NCBI GenBank assembly: GCA_041287495.1 | Contig: JBEULE010000036.1 | Coordinates: 31,208 to 95,207, forward strand | DNA: 64,000 nucleotides | Source of the DNA: JAOABC01 sp041287495 | Lineage (GTDB): Bacteria > Aquificota > Aquificia > Aquificales > Hydrogenothermaceae | Reading direction: 5' to 3' | Shown here: positions 9,183 through 18,429 of the stretch, one piece after another | Position numbering within the stretch: the stretch's first letter is position 1 | Layout: every line of letters starts with the position of its first letter | Translations under genes and position numbers: made by a program | The notes under the pieces: model-generated | What the model was told of the DNA's origin: nothing | Seen by the model: only the letters and a program-made list of their open reading frames with translations | Databases searched by the model: none

Positions 9183-10271
9183 CCTTGAAGTTATGTAATT
9201 TATAACCATTATACCCTTTGGTGTGAGACTAAATTTTCCCTCATTTATCTCTCCATAACCTTCCATAACAAAGGTGTAAAGCATCTCTTTATCACTTATT
9301 AAATCAATATCTATACCTTCTTTTAGTCTAAGTCCAAGGAAAATTTTCTCTTCTCTAATTTTCTCCTCATTTAAAAATTCTCTATTTATAACAGGCTTTA
9401 AACCTTTTTCTATCATCTGTATATACTGATTTATATTTTTTGTATTTCCAAATCTTTCATTATTTACAAAAGACCAAGCAGACACACCTACACCAAGAAA
9501 CTCCACATGGGTCCAGTAAAATAAGTTATGTTTACAAAAAAATCCATCTTTTGCCCAATTAGAAAGTTCATACCTTTCAAAACCTCTATCTTCAAGAAAA
9601 GTATCTATTAACTCAAACATCTGACATAACAACTCATCTTCAGGTAAGCTTATCTCTCCTCTGTTAACTAAAACCCCTAGTGGAGTTTCTTCGTAAGCAG
9701 TCAGCATATAAGCTGATATATGTTTTATAGGTAAATCTGTGTAAATCTGCAAATCCCTCTCTAAATCTCCAATAGATTGCCCAGGAATACCGTATATAAG
9801 GTCAAGATTTATATTTTCTATTCCGGCATTATATACATTTTCTAATGATTTTAAAGTATCTATAGCTGTATGGTCTCTTCCTAAAGTTTTTAAATTTTTA
9901 ATTAAAAAAGATTGATTTCCAATACTTATACGGTTAACTCCAAACTCTCTTAAAGTTTTAAAATCCTTGAGAGAGTAGTTGTTAGGATTTGATTCAACCG
10001 TAATCTCTAAGTCAGAGGAAGTTTTAAAAAACTTAGTTATAAACTCAATAATCTTACCTAAAAGATTAGGATTTAAAGTTGTAGGAGTTCCTCCTCCAAA
10101 ATATAGTGTCTCTATGTTGTAATCTAAATCAGAGTATAACTCAAGTTCCCTTAATAAAGCATTTAAATATCTTCTCTTTATATCTTCATCAAAAGAGATA
10201 AAAGATGTAAAATCACAATAGGGACATTTTAAACCACAGAAAGGTATATGTATATAAATTCCTTTAATCAT
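9174..10271 (-). CDS. hemW: HemW-like radical SAM protein
   Basis: A 365-residue radical SAM protein beginning MIKGIYIHIPFCG, with the cluster motif C-X3-C-X2-C (CGLKCPYC), the YFGGGTPT segment and the HemW-type C-terminal domain. HemW proteins insert or chaperone heme and were long annotated as oxygen-independent coproporphyrinogen oxidases. The short N-terminus and CPYCDF pattern favour HemW over HemN. No Shine-Dalgarno precedes the ATG, and a -10-like TACAAT lies 6 bases upstream, so the transcript may be leaderless. It shares its promoter region with the divergent PilZ gene. Tail-to-tail overlap with proC is 9 bases. Confidence 0.88.
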   Translation of the reverse strand: MIKGIYIHIPFCGLKCPYCDFTSFISFDEDIKRRYLNALLRELELYSDLDYNIETLYFGGGTPTTLNPNLLGKIIEFITKFFKTSSDLEITVESNPNNYSLKDFKTLREFGVNRISIGNQSFLIKNLKTLGRDHTAIDTLKSLENVYNAGIENINLDLIYGIPGQSIGDLERDLQIYTDLPIKHISAYMLTAYEETPLGVLVNRGEISLPEDELLCQMFELIDTFLEDRGFERYELSNWAKDGFFCKHNLFYWTHVEFLGVGVSAWSFVNNERFGNTKNINQYIQMIEKGLKPVINREFLNEEKIREEKIFLGLRLKEGIDIDLISDKEMLYTFVMEGYGEINEGKFSLTPKGIMVINYITSRLV

Positions 10272-10277
10272 CTAAAT

Positions 10278-10287
10278 ATTGTATAAT
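10278..10287. promoter_or_regulatory. overlapping divergent -10 boxes for hemW and the PilZ gene
   Basis: On the plus strand TATAAT spans 10282-10287. On the minus strand TACAAT spans 10283-10278 and ends 6 bases before the hemW ATG. The two boxes overlap by two bases and face opposite ways. No strong -35 is visible in either direction. Confidence 0.45.
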
Positions 10288-10313
10288 ATTTCATCTCTTG
10301 ATGGGGAGTGAAA

Positions 10314-11366
10314 ATGGATAATAAAGAGAGTGCTGTTAAAGGCTATCAGATTGCAATGGACAAACTCAGCCAGATAGATTTAGGCGCTATTATTATGTTA
10401 ATCGTTCTCATAATTTTAATGATAGTTGCAGTTTTATCTATAAATTACTTTTCCAAAAGATTTAGAGAGAAGTATAAATATATAGAATTTGAGAAGTTTT
10501 CAAAAGAGAAAGAACTTTCTGAAAAGCAGTATAAAATACTCTGGGATTACTCTTTAAAACTCGGTAGAGATCCTTTCTTAGCTCTTGAATTCAAATCTCC
10601 ATTTGAAAAAGTTATAGACATATACATAAAAGAAAATCCAAATTTTGATGAAGAGTTAATAAAAGATATGAGAAAAAAACTTGGGTTTGACCATATCCCA
10701 TATTTTGTCCCACTTACCACAACAAAGGATATAGATTTATTTCAAGGTGGTATTCTAAGGATAGGGGAAAACAGAATAATAAAAGTAGCCCTTTATGACA
10801 AAGATGAGAGATATATGTATTGGATTGTTACAGATGATATAAATGGATTACCTGTAACTTCCGGAGATACAGTAAAAATTAACTTTGTCAGGAAGGGAGA
10901 TGCAGCATATATAATAGAGGTTCCTGTAGAGGAAATATCAAATGATAATGGCAAAATTATAATAAAAGCTCCACATACATTTGAGCTTATAAGAGTTCAG
11001 AGGAGAGAGTATCCAAGGGTTGAAACAGATTTAGACTGTATAATAGGAAAAGAGGTAGAAGAAAAAACAGTGTGGTTAGAGGGTAAAATTATAGATATAA
11101 GTCTATCCGGAGCAAGGGTATGTATACCTCCGGAGAAAAAGTCAATTTTAAATTTAAAGACAGGAGACCAAATCTACCTACAGTTCGATATACTAAACGA
11201 ATCTATATTTCAAAAGTCAGAGGTTGTTAATATCTATGAGAAGCAGAAAACTTTATGTTATGGCTTAAGATTTATAGATACAAAAGAAAGTGTCCAGAGA
11301 ATTATATTTGATTATGTTAAAAGACAGCAACAGGCACTTGCAAAACTTTACAATAAACAGTCTTGA
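10314..11366 (+). CDS. membrane-anchored PilZ protein, YcgR-like flagellar brake type
   Basis: A predicted cyclic-di-GMP receptor of 350 residues. One membrane segment (about residues 20-45) is followed by a cytoplasmic linker and a YcgR-type N-terminal domain (FQGGILRIGENR to PHTFELIRV). The PilZ domain has both ligand motifs, RREYPR (RxxxR) and DISLSGAR (D/NxSxxG), so binding should be intact. ATG 10314 has GGGGAG 5 bases upstream; GTG 10308 is less likely. A DksA-like gene follows. An EAL/GGDEF-type protein encoded 4 kb downstream could belong to the same signalling network, which is inference. A pilus or surface target is as possible as a flagellar one. Confidence 0.82.
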   Translation: MDNKESAVKGYQIAMDKLSQIDLGAIIMLIVLIILMIVAVLSINYFSKRFREKYKYIEFEKFSKEKELSEKQYKILWDYSLKLGRDPFLALEFKSPFEKVIDIYIKENPNFDEELIKDMRKKLGFDHIPYFVPLTTTKDIDLFQGGILRIGENRIIKVALYDKDERYMYWIVTDDINGLPVTSGDTVKINFVRKGDAAYIIEVPVEEISNDNGKIIIKAPHTFELIRVQRREYPRVETDLDCIIGKEVEEKTVWLEGKIIDISLSGARVCIPPEKKSILNLKTGDQIYLQFDILNESIFQKSEVVNIYEKQKTLCYGLRFIDTKESVQRIIFDYVKRQQQALAKLYNKQS

Positions 11367-11390
11367 TTTTAATAAAAGTTAGTCTATACT
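11363..11390 (+). promoter_or_regulatory. promoter of the DksA/TraR-type gene
   Basis: TTGATT (11363-11368) overlaps the stop codon of the PilZ gene. A 16-base spacer leads to TATACT (11385-11390), and GGAGG at 11409-11413 sits 7 bases before the ATG at 11421. Confidence 0.6.
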
Positions 11391-11420
11391 AATTAGTTAT
11401 TTTTTACTGGAGGATATAAA

Positions 11421-11852
11421 ATGGATTTAGAAAAAATCAAAGAGAAACTACTTGAGAAAAGACAACAGATACTCTCTTCTTTAGAGGAAGCATCAAAGAC
11501 TGATATAAACGAAAAAACCGGAGTAGAAGATTCTGCAGATACAGTAACAAGCGAACTCAGTAGAGAAACCCATTACAGATTAACCCAGGTAGACCTCGAA
11601 ACTCTATATTTAATAGATTTAGCTTTGAGAAAAATAGAAAACGGAACTTACGGTATATGTGAAGAATGTGGTGCAGTTATAGGTGAAAAGAGATTAGAGG
11701 CTATCCCTTGGGTAAGATTATGTATAGATTGTAGCCAAAACGAAGAGATTGTAAGGACATTCCAACAGAGAAGTGAAGAGGAGATGCTCTATAACATCTT
11801 GCCTCCTACAATAGCTGAAGAGGAAGAAACTAAAAATCAACAAACAGAATAA
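11421..11852 (+). CDS. DksA/TraR-type zinc-finger transcription regulator
   Basis: A 143-residue protein with an N-terminal coiled-coil region (LEKIKEKLLEKRQQIL), a RNA-polymerase-channel type acidic stretch (GVEDSADT), and the zinc finger C-X2-C-X17-C-X2-C (CEEC to CIDC). DksA/TraR proteins enter the secondary channel of RNA polymerase and tune initiation, often with ppGpp. The coiled-coil tip is not the classic DxxDxA, so the exact type (DksA, or the YteA/YocK group) is left open. It has its own promoter and a strong ribosome site, and lspA follows after 9 bases. Confidence 0.85.
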   Translation: MDLEKIKEKLLEKRQQILSSLEEASKTDINEKTGVEDSADTVTSELSRETHYRLTQVDLETLYLIDLALRKIENGTYGICEECGAVIGEKRLEAIPWVRLCIDCSQNEEIVRTFQQRSEEEMLYNILPPTIAEEEETKNQQTE

Positions 11853-11861
11853 GGGGTTTTA

Positions 11862-12344
11862 GTGAAGTTATACTACTATTTTATAGTATCTGTATTTATA
11901 GTTATCTTAGATCTGTTAACCAAAAGGTTAGCTGAAACTTATCTATCAGATAAAGTCTTAGAAGTGATTCCTGGATTTTTTAATCTTGTTCTTGTATGGA
12001 ATAACGGTGCAGCTTTTGGTATACTGGCAGATACTCCGGAAACTATAAGGAGATTAATTTTAGTTGGTTCATCAACAATAGCAGCTATTATAACTACCGT
12101 CTATGTTTTAAAAAAACATAATACATTATCTATGTTAGAGATAATAGCTCTTTCTCTCATAGCCGGAGGGGCAATCGGAAATCTTTACGATAGACTATTT
12201 TTAGGCTCTGTTAGAGATTTTCTTGACTTTTATATATCAACCTATCACTGGCCGGCTTTTAATATTGCAGATGCTTCTATATCAGTAGGAATTGTCTTAT
12301 TTTTATTTATAGAACTTTTTTACAAAAATAAGGGTAAGGTATAA
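11862..12344 (+). CDS. lspA: lipoprotein signal peptidase II
   Basis: An inner-membrane aspartyl protease that cuts prolipoprotein signal peptides after diacylglyceryl transfer. The 160-residue protein has four membrane helices and the conserved blocks WNNGAAFGIL, GAIGNLYDR, SVRDFLDF and FNIADA. The last two blocks carry the catalytic aspartates. The start is GTG 11862 with AAGGGG 5 bases upstream. It lies between a DksA-like gene and secA, so export functions cluster here. The length matches the family. Confidence 0.95.
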   Translation: MKLYYYFIVSVFIVILDLLTKRLAETYLSDKVLEVIPGFFNLVLVWNNGAAFGILADTPETIRRLILVGSSTIAAIITTVYVLKKHNTLSMLEIIALSLIAGGAIGNLYDRLFLGSVRDFLDFYISTYHWPAFNIADASISVGIVLFLFIELFYKNKGKV

Positions 12345-12379
12345 AATATTATTATTATAAGTCAGTTTTGGAGGAAAAA

Positions 12380-15172
12380 TTGATAAACTTTTTGATAAAA
12401 AAGATATTTGGCACAAAAAACGATAGAGAAATTAAGAAACTAAGAGAATTTGTAAATAAGATAAACAAACTTGAACCGGAACTTGATACTCTATCAAATA
12501 AAGAACTTATAAACGAAAGTCTAAAGTTAAAAGAGAAGATACAGACTGATAACCATATATCAACAGCTATAACCGAAGGAGAGATAACAGAGGAGGTAAT
12601 AAGGGGATTTGCCATAGCAAGAGAAGCAGCAAAGAGAACCCTTGGACTTAGACCTTTTGATGTTCAGTTAATTGGTGCTTTGGCTCTCCACAGAGGAATG
12701 ATAGCAGAGATGAAGACTGGAGAAGGAAAAACACTGGTTGCAGCTATTGCAACTTATATTAATGCATTAACTGGAAAAGGAGTTCATGTTGTTACGGTAA
12801 ATGATTATCTTGCCAAAAGAGATGCCCTACAGATGGGAAGTTTGTATAAATTCCTTGGACTTTCTGTAGGAGTAATAAATACAAACTCTGTATCTTATCT
12901 GATAGAATGGGCAAATGAAGAAGCTTTTAAAAAAGCTGTGGAACTTGACAAAAGAGTTTGGGAAAAAGGATATTTTGGTGAGCTTCTTCCTCCAGAAAAA
13001 CTTGATGTAGAAGCCAAAAAAGATTTCTTCACCGTTGTACAAGAATGTGAGAGAAGAATGTCATACGAAGCTGATATAACCTACGGAACAAACAATGAGT
13101 TTGGTTTTGACTATTTAAGAGATAATATGGTATTTTCAAAAGACCAGATAGTTCAAATCAAAGGGCACCACTTTGCCATAGTTGATGAAGTTGACTCTAT
13201 TCTTATAGATGAAGCTAGGACACCTTTGATAATTTCAGGGCCTTCTGGAGAAGATGTTTCTATATACTATGCAACCGATGGATTTGTAAAAACACTTATT
13301 AAAGATGAAGATTACATAGTAGACGAGAAGAATAAAACAGCTGTTTTAACAGAAAAAGGTGTAGAAAAGGCAGAGAAATACTTCTCAATAGAAAACTTAT
13401 ATGACCCTAAAAATGTAAATCTACTACATGCTATAAATCAATCTCTAAGAGCAAATACACTTTTCCACAGAGACAGAGAGTATGTAGTGAAAGATGGAGA
13501 AGTTATCATAGTAGATGAATTTACTGGAAGACTTATGCCGGGAAGAAGGTGGTCTGATGGCCTCCATCAGGCAATAGAGGCAAAAGAAGGTGTTAAAATA
13601 CAAGCAGAAAACCAAACCCTTGCAACCATCACATTCCAAAACTACTTTAGAATGTACAAAAAACTTTCTGGAATGACAGGAACAGCTGAAACAGAATCTC
13701 TTGAGTTTAAAGAGATATATAATCTTGATGTCCTCGTTATACCTACAAATAAACCGGTTATAAGAAAAGATTATCCGGATTTAGTCTATAAAACCAAAAA
13801 AGAGAAATTTAATCAGGTAGTAGAAGAAATAGAGAGATTACACAGAGAGGGAAGACCGGTATTAGTAGGAACGGTGTCTGTTGAAACTTCTGAATTCTTA
13901 TCTGGATTACTTAAAAAGAGAGGAATACCCCACAATGTTTTAAATGCAAAGAACCACGAAAGGGAAGCTGAAATAATAGCACAGGCAGGAAGGATAGGAG
14001 CTGTAACAATATCTACAAATATGGCAGGGAGAGGAACTGATATACTACTTGGGGGAAATCCGGAATTTTTAGCCAAAGAGTTGCTTAAGAAAAAAGGTTT
14101 AACTCCAGAAGAAGCAACTGAAGAAGAATATGCTAAAGCATTAAAAGAAGCACAAAAAATAACCTTAGAAGAGAAGCAGAAAGTTATCCAACTTGGAGGA
14201 CTTGCAGTTATAGGAACAGAGAGACACGAAAGCAGAAGGATAGACAACCAGCTAAGAGGTAGAGCCGGAAGACAGGGAGATCCGGGAAGCTCAAGATTTT
14301 ACCTTTCTCTTGAAGATGACCTCCTAAGACTATTTGGTGGAGACAGACTTATAAGCCTTATGGATAGGTTAAAAATTCCGGAAAATGAACCGATTGAAAG
14401 CACAATGGTTACTAAAGCAATAGAAAATGCCCAGAAGAGAGTGGAAGGACAGAACTTCCAGATAAGAAAGAGACTGTTAGAATTTGATGATGTTATGAAC
14501 AAACAGAGACAAGTTATATACTCTCTAAGAAAAGATATACTTGAAGGACAGAACTTAAAAGATGAACTCATGCTTTGGTTAACGGATGTTACACTCTACT
14601 TTTTAGATAGATATGCTCCTGCTGAAGAATATCAAGAAAAATGGGATTTAGAAGAACTCAGAAAAACATTTAAAGAGTGGCTTGGTGTAGATGTTGATAT
14701 TCCGGACAAAGAGTGGGATAGGAAAGAACTTGAAGAACATATACTAAAACAGATTGAAGAGTACTACAACAGTAAAGAAAATTACTACGGCTCTTCCCTC
14801 CTAAGAGAGTTTGAGAGATTTATGACACTTCAAGTGTTAGATTCTCTATGGAAAGAGCATCTTCATAACCTTGACAGACTAAGAGAGAGTGTATATTTAA
14901 GAGGATACGCACAGAGAGACCCATTGGTAGAGTATAAAAAAGAATCTTTTGAGCTGTTTGAAGATATGATGTTTAAATTAAAGTACAACACCCTTGAATA
15001 TCTGTATAAACTTCAAATTCAATCAGAAGAGTCCTTGGAAGAAGAAAAATTAAGAAAAGAAAAGGAATCTGAAAAAGTTTTAAAAAATGCATCACAGAAT
15101 ATAAAGCCAGAAGAAGAAAAAAAGAAAAAGATAATAAAATATAAGAACAGAATAGAGAAGAGAAAAAAATGA
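12380..15172 (+). CDS. secA: preprotein translocase ATPase SecA
   Basis: The motor that pushes unfolded preproteins through SecYEG. The 930-residue protein shows MKTGEGKTLVA (Walker A), VDEVDSILIDEAR (Walker B), the preprotein cross-linking domain, and GTERHESRRIDNQLRGRAGR (helicase motif VI) followed by the wing and scaffold regions. TTG 12380 is chosen because GGAGG at 12370-12374 is 5 bases upstream and the resulting INFLIKKIFG matches SecA N-termini; TTG 12368 overlaps that ribosome site. The C-terminus ends in a Lys-rich tail and lacks the CxCx8C(H/C) zinc motif that binds SecB, so SecB-independent targeting is likely. It overlaps the next gene by 4 bases. Confidence 0.97.
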   Translation: MINFLIKKIFGTKNDREIKKLREFVNKINKLEPELDTLSNKELINESLKLKEKIQTDNHISTAITEGEITEEVIRGFAIAREAAKRTLGLRPFDVQLIGALALHRGMIAEMKTGEGKTLVAAIATYINALTGKGVHVVTVNDYLAKRDALQMGSLYKFLGLSVGVINTNSVSYLIEWANEEAFKKAVELDKRVWEKGYFGELLPPEKLDVEAKKDFFTVVQECERRMSYEADITYGTNNEFGFDYLRDNMVFSKDQIVQIKGHHFAIVDEVDSILIDEARTPLIISGPSGEDVSIYYATDGFVKTLIKDEDYIVDEKNKTAVLTEKGVEKAEKYFSIENLYDPKNVNLLHAINQSLRANTLFHRDREYVVKDGEVIIVDEFTGRLMPGRRWSDGLHQAIEAKEGVKIQAENQTLATITFQNYFRMYKKLSGMTGTAETESLEFKEIYNLDVLVIPTNKPVIRKDYPDLVYKTKKEKFNQVVEEIERLHREGRPVLVGTVSVETSEFLSGLLKKRGIPHNVLNAKNHEREAEIIAQAGRIGAVTISTNMAGRGTDILLGGNPEFLAKELLKKKGLTPEEATEEEYAKALKEAQKITLEEKQKVIQLGGLAVIGTERHESRRIDNQLRGRAGRQGDPGSSRFYLSLEDDLLRLFGGDRLISLMDRLKIPENEPIESTMVTKAIENAQKRVEGQNFQIRKRLLEFDDVMNKQRQVIYSLRKDILEGQNLKDELMLWLTDVTLYFLDRYAPAEEYQEKWDLEELRKTFKEWLGVDVDIPDKEWDRKELEEHILKQIEEYYNSKENYYGSSLLREFERFMTLQVLDSLWKEHLHNLDRLRESVYLRGYAQRDPLVEYKKESFELFEDMMFKLKYNTLEYLYKLQIQSEESLEEEKLRKEKESEKVLKNASQNIKPEEEKKKKIIKYKNRIEKRKK

Positions 15173-16686
15173 GGAAGGAAGGGATATATAAGTTAGAGGA
15201 TGGACAGTTTAAAATTGAGGGGTATGAGATACTTGCAGACTTTCCTCACTTAATTGTAAACACAAAACTTGATCTTTCTACTTTTTTATTACACCTAAAA
15301 CAGATAGAAAAAGAAGATAAAACCCTTAAATACCATTTAAATATAAAAATGGAGACTTTGAAAAATCATTTAGATGAAGTTGTAAATGCACTTAGTAAAT
15401 CTCCGATTAAAGAATGTATTGTTATAGAACTTCTTGAAGAAGATATAGATGAAAAGATATTGGAAGAAATAGTTAGTAAGCTGTTGCTAAATAGTGTAAA
15501 AATATCTATAGATGATTTTGGAACAAAAAGTTCCAATTTTGATAGATTATTAAAGTATAAAGATATAGTAGATAGCATAAAGATAGATAGAATACTATGG
15601 AAAAACATGCCGTATGTGATAGAGGCTATAGTCAAAGAATCAAAAGCAGATATAATCGCGGAAAAAGTAGAAACAGAAGAAGAAATTAAGAGTTTAGAAA
15701 AAATGGGAATTAGATTATTTCAAGGTTGGTATTTTAAAAGCAATTTTGATAAAGTTATCAAAAAATCCCGTGAACTTGAACTAAATGATTTTGAAGAAGA
15801 GACAATGAGTTATCTGTTAAAAGAAGCCATAAAAATGACAAAAAAATCTGGACAGATTGCAGATATAGAAACTCTTCTTGAAAATTTTAAATATTTATAC
15901 TTTGCTTATAAGTTGAACGTACCTGTAAATAGTGAAGAGTTTTCAAAAATAAAAAATTTTACTAAAAGTAACAAAAAAATCTCTTCAGATAGTTTACCAA
16001 TAGATATCACAACTACAGAAATTAAACTCATAAATTATGCAATCGGTGAATTAAAAATATTAAGTGAAGAGATTGGAGATACATTAAAATCTTTAAGAAA
16101 AGCAATAATAACTAAAGATATAGATAGTATAGAAAATATCTACATAAAATTTGATAAAAAAGTTAAAAATATAGAGATAGATTTAAAAGAGAAAATTTTA
16201 GATATGAAGATATTAGTTTCTACTAAATATAATCCTGCTATTGAAGGCTTGTTATCAAGAAATAATCTCAGGGGAGTTATATTAAACGCTCATTTAGAGT
16301 ATAAAAGATCTACTGGCAATTACTTCGTAATTGGAATTGTTGTCCCAACGTTAACAGAAATCTATAATGCACTTTCATATAACTTTTATGAACATGCAGT
16401 TAAAGATATTCTTAACATTTTAAGAAGAGTTTTTTTTTCGGATACCCCAATTATAAATTATGATTTAGAAACATTTTTAGTGTTGAAAAAAAACAGTAAT
16501 GAAAATTCAGTTAAAAATATAGCAAAAAGATTGGAAGGTATTTTAAATAAACATGAGATACTGCTTAACAAAAAATTCTACAATTTAAAATCTAAAATTG
16601 GTTATATATATCCAACAGAAGATGAAAATATAGATGATGTTGTTTTAAAAGTTGAATCTATGATTTATGAACTTAAACACTTTTAA
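15169..16686 (+). CDS. EAL-domain protein with degenerate C-terminal GGDEF domain
   Basis: A 505-residue soluble protein. Residues 18-190 match an EAL cyclic-di-GMP phosphodiesterase: GYEIL (E20 in place of EAL), N58, ELLE (E87), DD at 115-116 in IDDFGT, KID at 138-140, AEKVE (E165) and QGWYF (Q185). The metal- and substrate-binding residues are therefore mostly present. Residues about 210-350 are helical. Residues about 365-505 follow the GGDEF pattern, but the signature is replaced by NYDLETFL at 430-437, so no cyclase activity is expected. The domain order is reversed relative to common GGDEF-EAL proteins. ATGA overlap with secA suggests translational coupling; the 3' end overlaps hemD by 14 bases. 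Confidence 0.72.
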   Translation: MRKEGIYKLEDGQFKIEGYEILADFPHLIVNTKLDLSTFLLHLKQIEKEDKTLKYHLNIKMETLKNHLDEVVNALSKSPIKECIVIELLEEDIDEKILEEIVSKLLLNSVKISIDDFGTKSSNFDRLLKYKDIVDSIKIDRILWKNMPYVIEAIVKESKADIIAEKVETEEEIKSLEKMGIRLFQGWYFKSNFDKVIKKSRELELNDFEEETMSYLLKEAIKMTKKSGQIADIETLLENFKYLYFAYKLNVPVNSEEFSKIKNFTKSNKKISSDSLPIDITTTEIKLINYAIGELKILSEEIGDTLKSLRKAIITKDIDSIENIYIKFDKKVKNIEIDLKEKILDMKILVSTKYNPAIEGLLSRNNLRGVILNAHLEYKRSTGNYFVIGIVVPTLTEIYNALSYNFYEHAVKDILNILRRVFFSDTPIINYDLETFLVLKKNSNENSVKNIAKRLEGILNKHEILLNKKFYNLKSKIGYIYPTEDENIDDVVLKVESMIYELKHF

Positions 16687-17380
16687 TTAATTGGACAATA
16701 TCAGCAAATGTAGATTTTGAAGGTATCATATCAACTTTAATTCCGTTTTTTACCGCTTCATTCAGTGTTGTTTTTCCTATAGTTATTACTTTGGTATTTT
16801 TTAGTATATATGATTCAAAAATTTTTAAAAACCCCTTCACTGTAGATGGGCTGGAGAATATTACAAAATCTATTTTACCTTCTTCAAACATTTTCCTAAT
16901 CTCTTCTACATTTGAAGGGATATTAAGTTCTGTTTTATATACTGGTATAACATCTACATAAACACCTGAAGGTTTTTTAGTTAAAAGTGTATCTATACCC
17001 TCCAAAGCTCTAACAATACCAACCTTTTTACCTTTAAACTCCAATATATTAGAGTTTATAAAATTTAATATACCCTCAGCAGAAAATTCCTTTGGAGTTA
17101 TCACATTTGTATATCCTAAATTTTGTAGTTTTTCTTTAGTTTTTTCTCCTACAGCTATTATTTTTACCTTTTGTAATCTATTAACTTCATCAAAGAAAAA
17201 TTTAACACCATTTGAACTGGTAAATATAAGATAATCATAATCCTTTTCATTAAAGTTAAACTCTATAGGATTAAATCTTATTACAGGAAAAGAAATTGGG
17301 TTTAAACCATTTTCTGTAAAAAGAGTTTTAACCTCTTCAAACTGACTTTCTTCTCTGGTTATCAAAACATTCTTCATCAC
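16673..17380 (-). CDS. hemD: uroporphyrinogen-III synthase
   Basis: Cyclises hydroxymethylbilane with inversion of ring D to uroporphyrinogen III, the branch point to heme and siroheme. The 235-residue protein has the weakly conserved HemD pattern: NVLITREESQ at the N-terminus, FTSSNGVKFFF, IAVGEKTKEKL and FSSPSTVKGF. The start is GTG 17380 (AAGG 8 bases upstream) or the adjacent ATG 17377; both overlap the permease stop, so translation is coupled. It is the last gene of a minus-strand operon with an aminotransferase and two permeases. The pairing with the permeases has no obvious biochemical logic. Confidence 0.85.
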   Translation of the reverse strand: MMKNVLITREESQFEEVKTLFTENGLNPISFPVIRFNPIEFNFNEKDYDYLIFTSSNGVKFFFDEVNRLQKVKIIAVGEKTKEKLQNLGYTNVITPKEFSAEGILNFINSNILEFKGKKVGIVRALEGIDTLLTKKPSGVYVDVIPVYKTELNIPSNVEEIRKMFEEGKIDFVIFSSPSTVKGFLKIFESYILKNTKVITIGKTTLNEAVKNGIKVDMIPSKSTFADIVQLIKSV

Positions 17381-18429
17381 TTTATCAACCTTCTGAGTTT
17401 TGGGTCTAATGCATCTCTCAGTGCATCTCCTAATATATTAAAAGCCAATATAGTTATAAATATAGCCACACCCGGAGCTAAAATCCATGGATAAGAAGAT
17501 ACTGCTGTGTAGCTCATTGCAGAAGAGAGCATATTACCCCAACTTGCATAAGGTTCTTGGATACCAAGTCCTAATAAGGATAAAGCACTTTCCCCTAATA
17601 TATATCCTGGAATAGAAAGTGTAGCAGCTATAAGTAGATATGAATATGTGTTTGGAATTATATGTTTTACGATTATTCTCAAAGAAGAGGCACCATAACT
17701 TTTTGCTGCTAAAACATACTCTTGTTCCCTAATTGACAAAACCATCCCTCTTACAACCCTTGCAAGACCAGCCCAACTGATAAATGATAGAATTACAACT
17801 ATCATAAAGAAAACTTCTGTTGAAGAAAGATTTATTGGAAAAACTGCCCTTAAAGCGAGCATAAGATAAAAAGATGGAAAAGACATAAGTATCTCTGATA
17901 ATCTCATTATGAGATTATCAACTTTTCCTCCAAAATATCCAGAAATACCACCTATAATCGTTCCTATTGTAAAAGAGAGAAAAACTCCTATTAATCCAAT
18001 TGAGAGAGATATCCTTGCACCGTAAAGTATCCTTGAAAATATATCCCTACCAAGATTGTCAGCCCCAAGTAAAAAAATCTTTCCTTCTTTTACACCAAAG
18101 AGATGTTTATCTGTTTTAAATATTCCTAATAGATAGTGAGATTCCCCTTCCGTGAAAAAGTATATAGGATACTTCTTAGAGTAATCAACTTTATAATACT
18201 TATTAATAGGGTCAACCATTTTATATCCGTAAACAAAAGGTCTTAAATGAAAGTTACCTTTCTCATCAAAGAAATGTATCTGGGTAGGAGGATGATATGG
18301 TGTATCTCTATGTTGTATATCGTAAGGGTATGGAGCTATAAAATCTGCAAATACTGCAAGAAAGTATAAAACAAAAAGTATATTTAAACTTAAGAATGCA
18401 AATCTATTTTTACTGATAGCTTCTATCAT
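17377..18429 (-). CDS. ABC transporter permease, DppC/OppC family
   Basis: An inner-membrane subunit of a peptide/nickel-type ABC importer. Of 350 residues, the first membrane segment (about 10-30) is followed by an extracytoplasmic stretch of about 100 residues (HLRPFVYGYK to FLLGADNLGRD). The binding-protein-dependent permease domain follows, with the ATPase-docking EAA loop around EYVLAAKSYGASSLRI. That long N-terminal insertion resembles OppC relatives of the YejE type. It overlaps the DppB-type gene by 4 bases and hemD by 1-4 bases. No ATPase or binding protein lies nearby, so those subunits must be encoded elsewhere. Confidence 0.85.
   Translation of the reverse strand: MIEAISKNRFAFLSLNILFVLYFLAVFADFIAPYPYDIQHRDTPYHPPTQIHFFDEKGNFHLRPFVYGYKMVDPINKYYKVDYSKKYPIYFFTEGESHYLLGIFKTDKHLFGVKEGKIFLLGADNLGRDIFSRILYGARISLSIGLIGVFLSFTIGTIIGGISGYFGGKVDNLIMRLSEILMSFPSFYLMLALRAVFPINLSSTEVFFMIVVILSFISWAGLARVVRGMVLSIREQEYVLAAKSYGASSLRIIVKHIIPNTYSYLLIAATLSIPGYILGESALSLLGLGIQEPYASWGNMLSSAMSYTAVSSYPWILAPGVAIFITILAFNILGDALRDALDPKLRRLIK

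Noticed and set aside
13813..14247. Long antisense open frame inside secA (144 codons)
   Set aside because: It lies wholly within a clearly real gene, has low-complexity Ser/Leu composition typical of antisense frames here, and no ribosome site.
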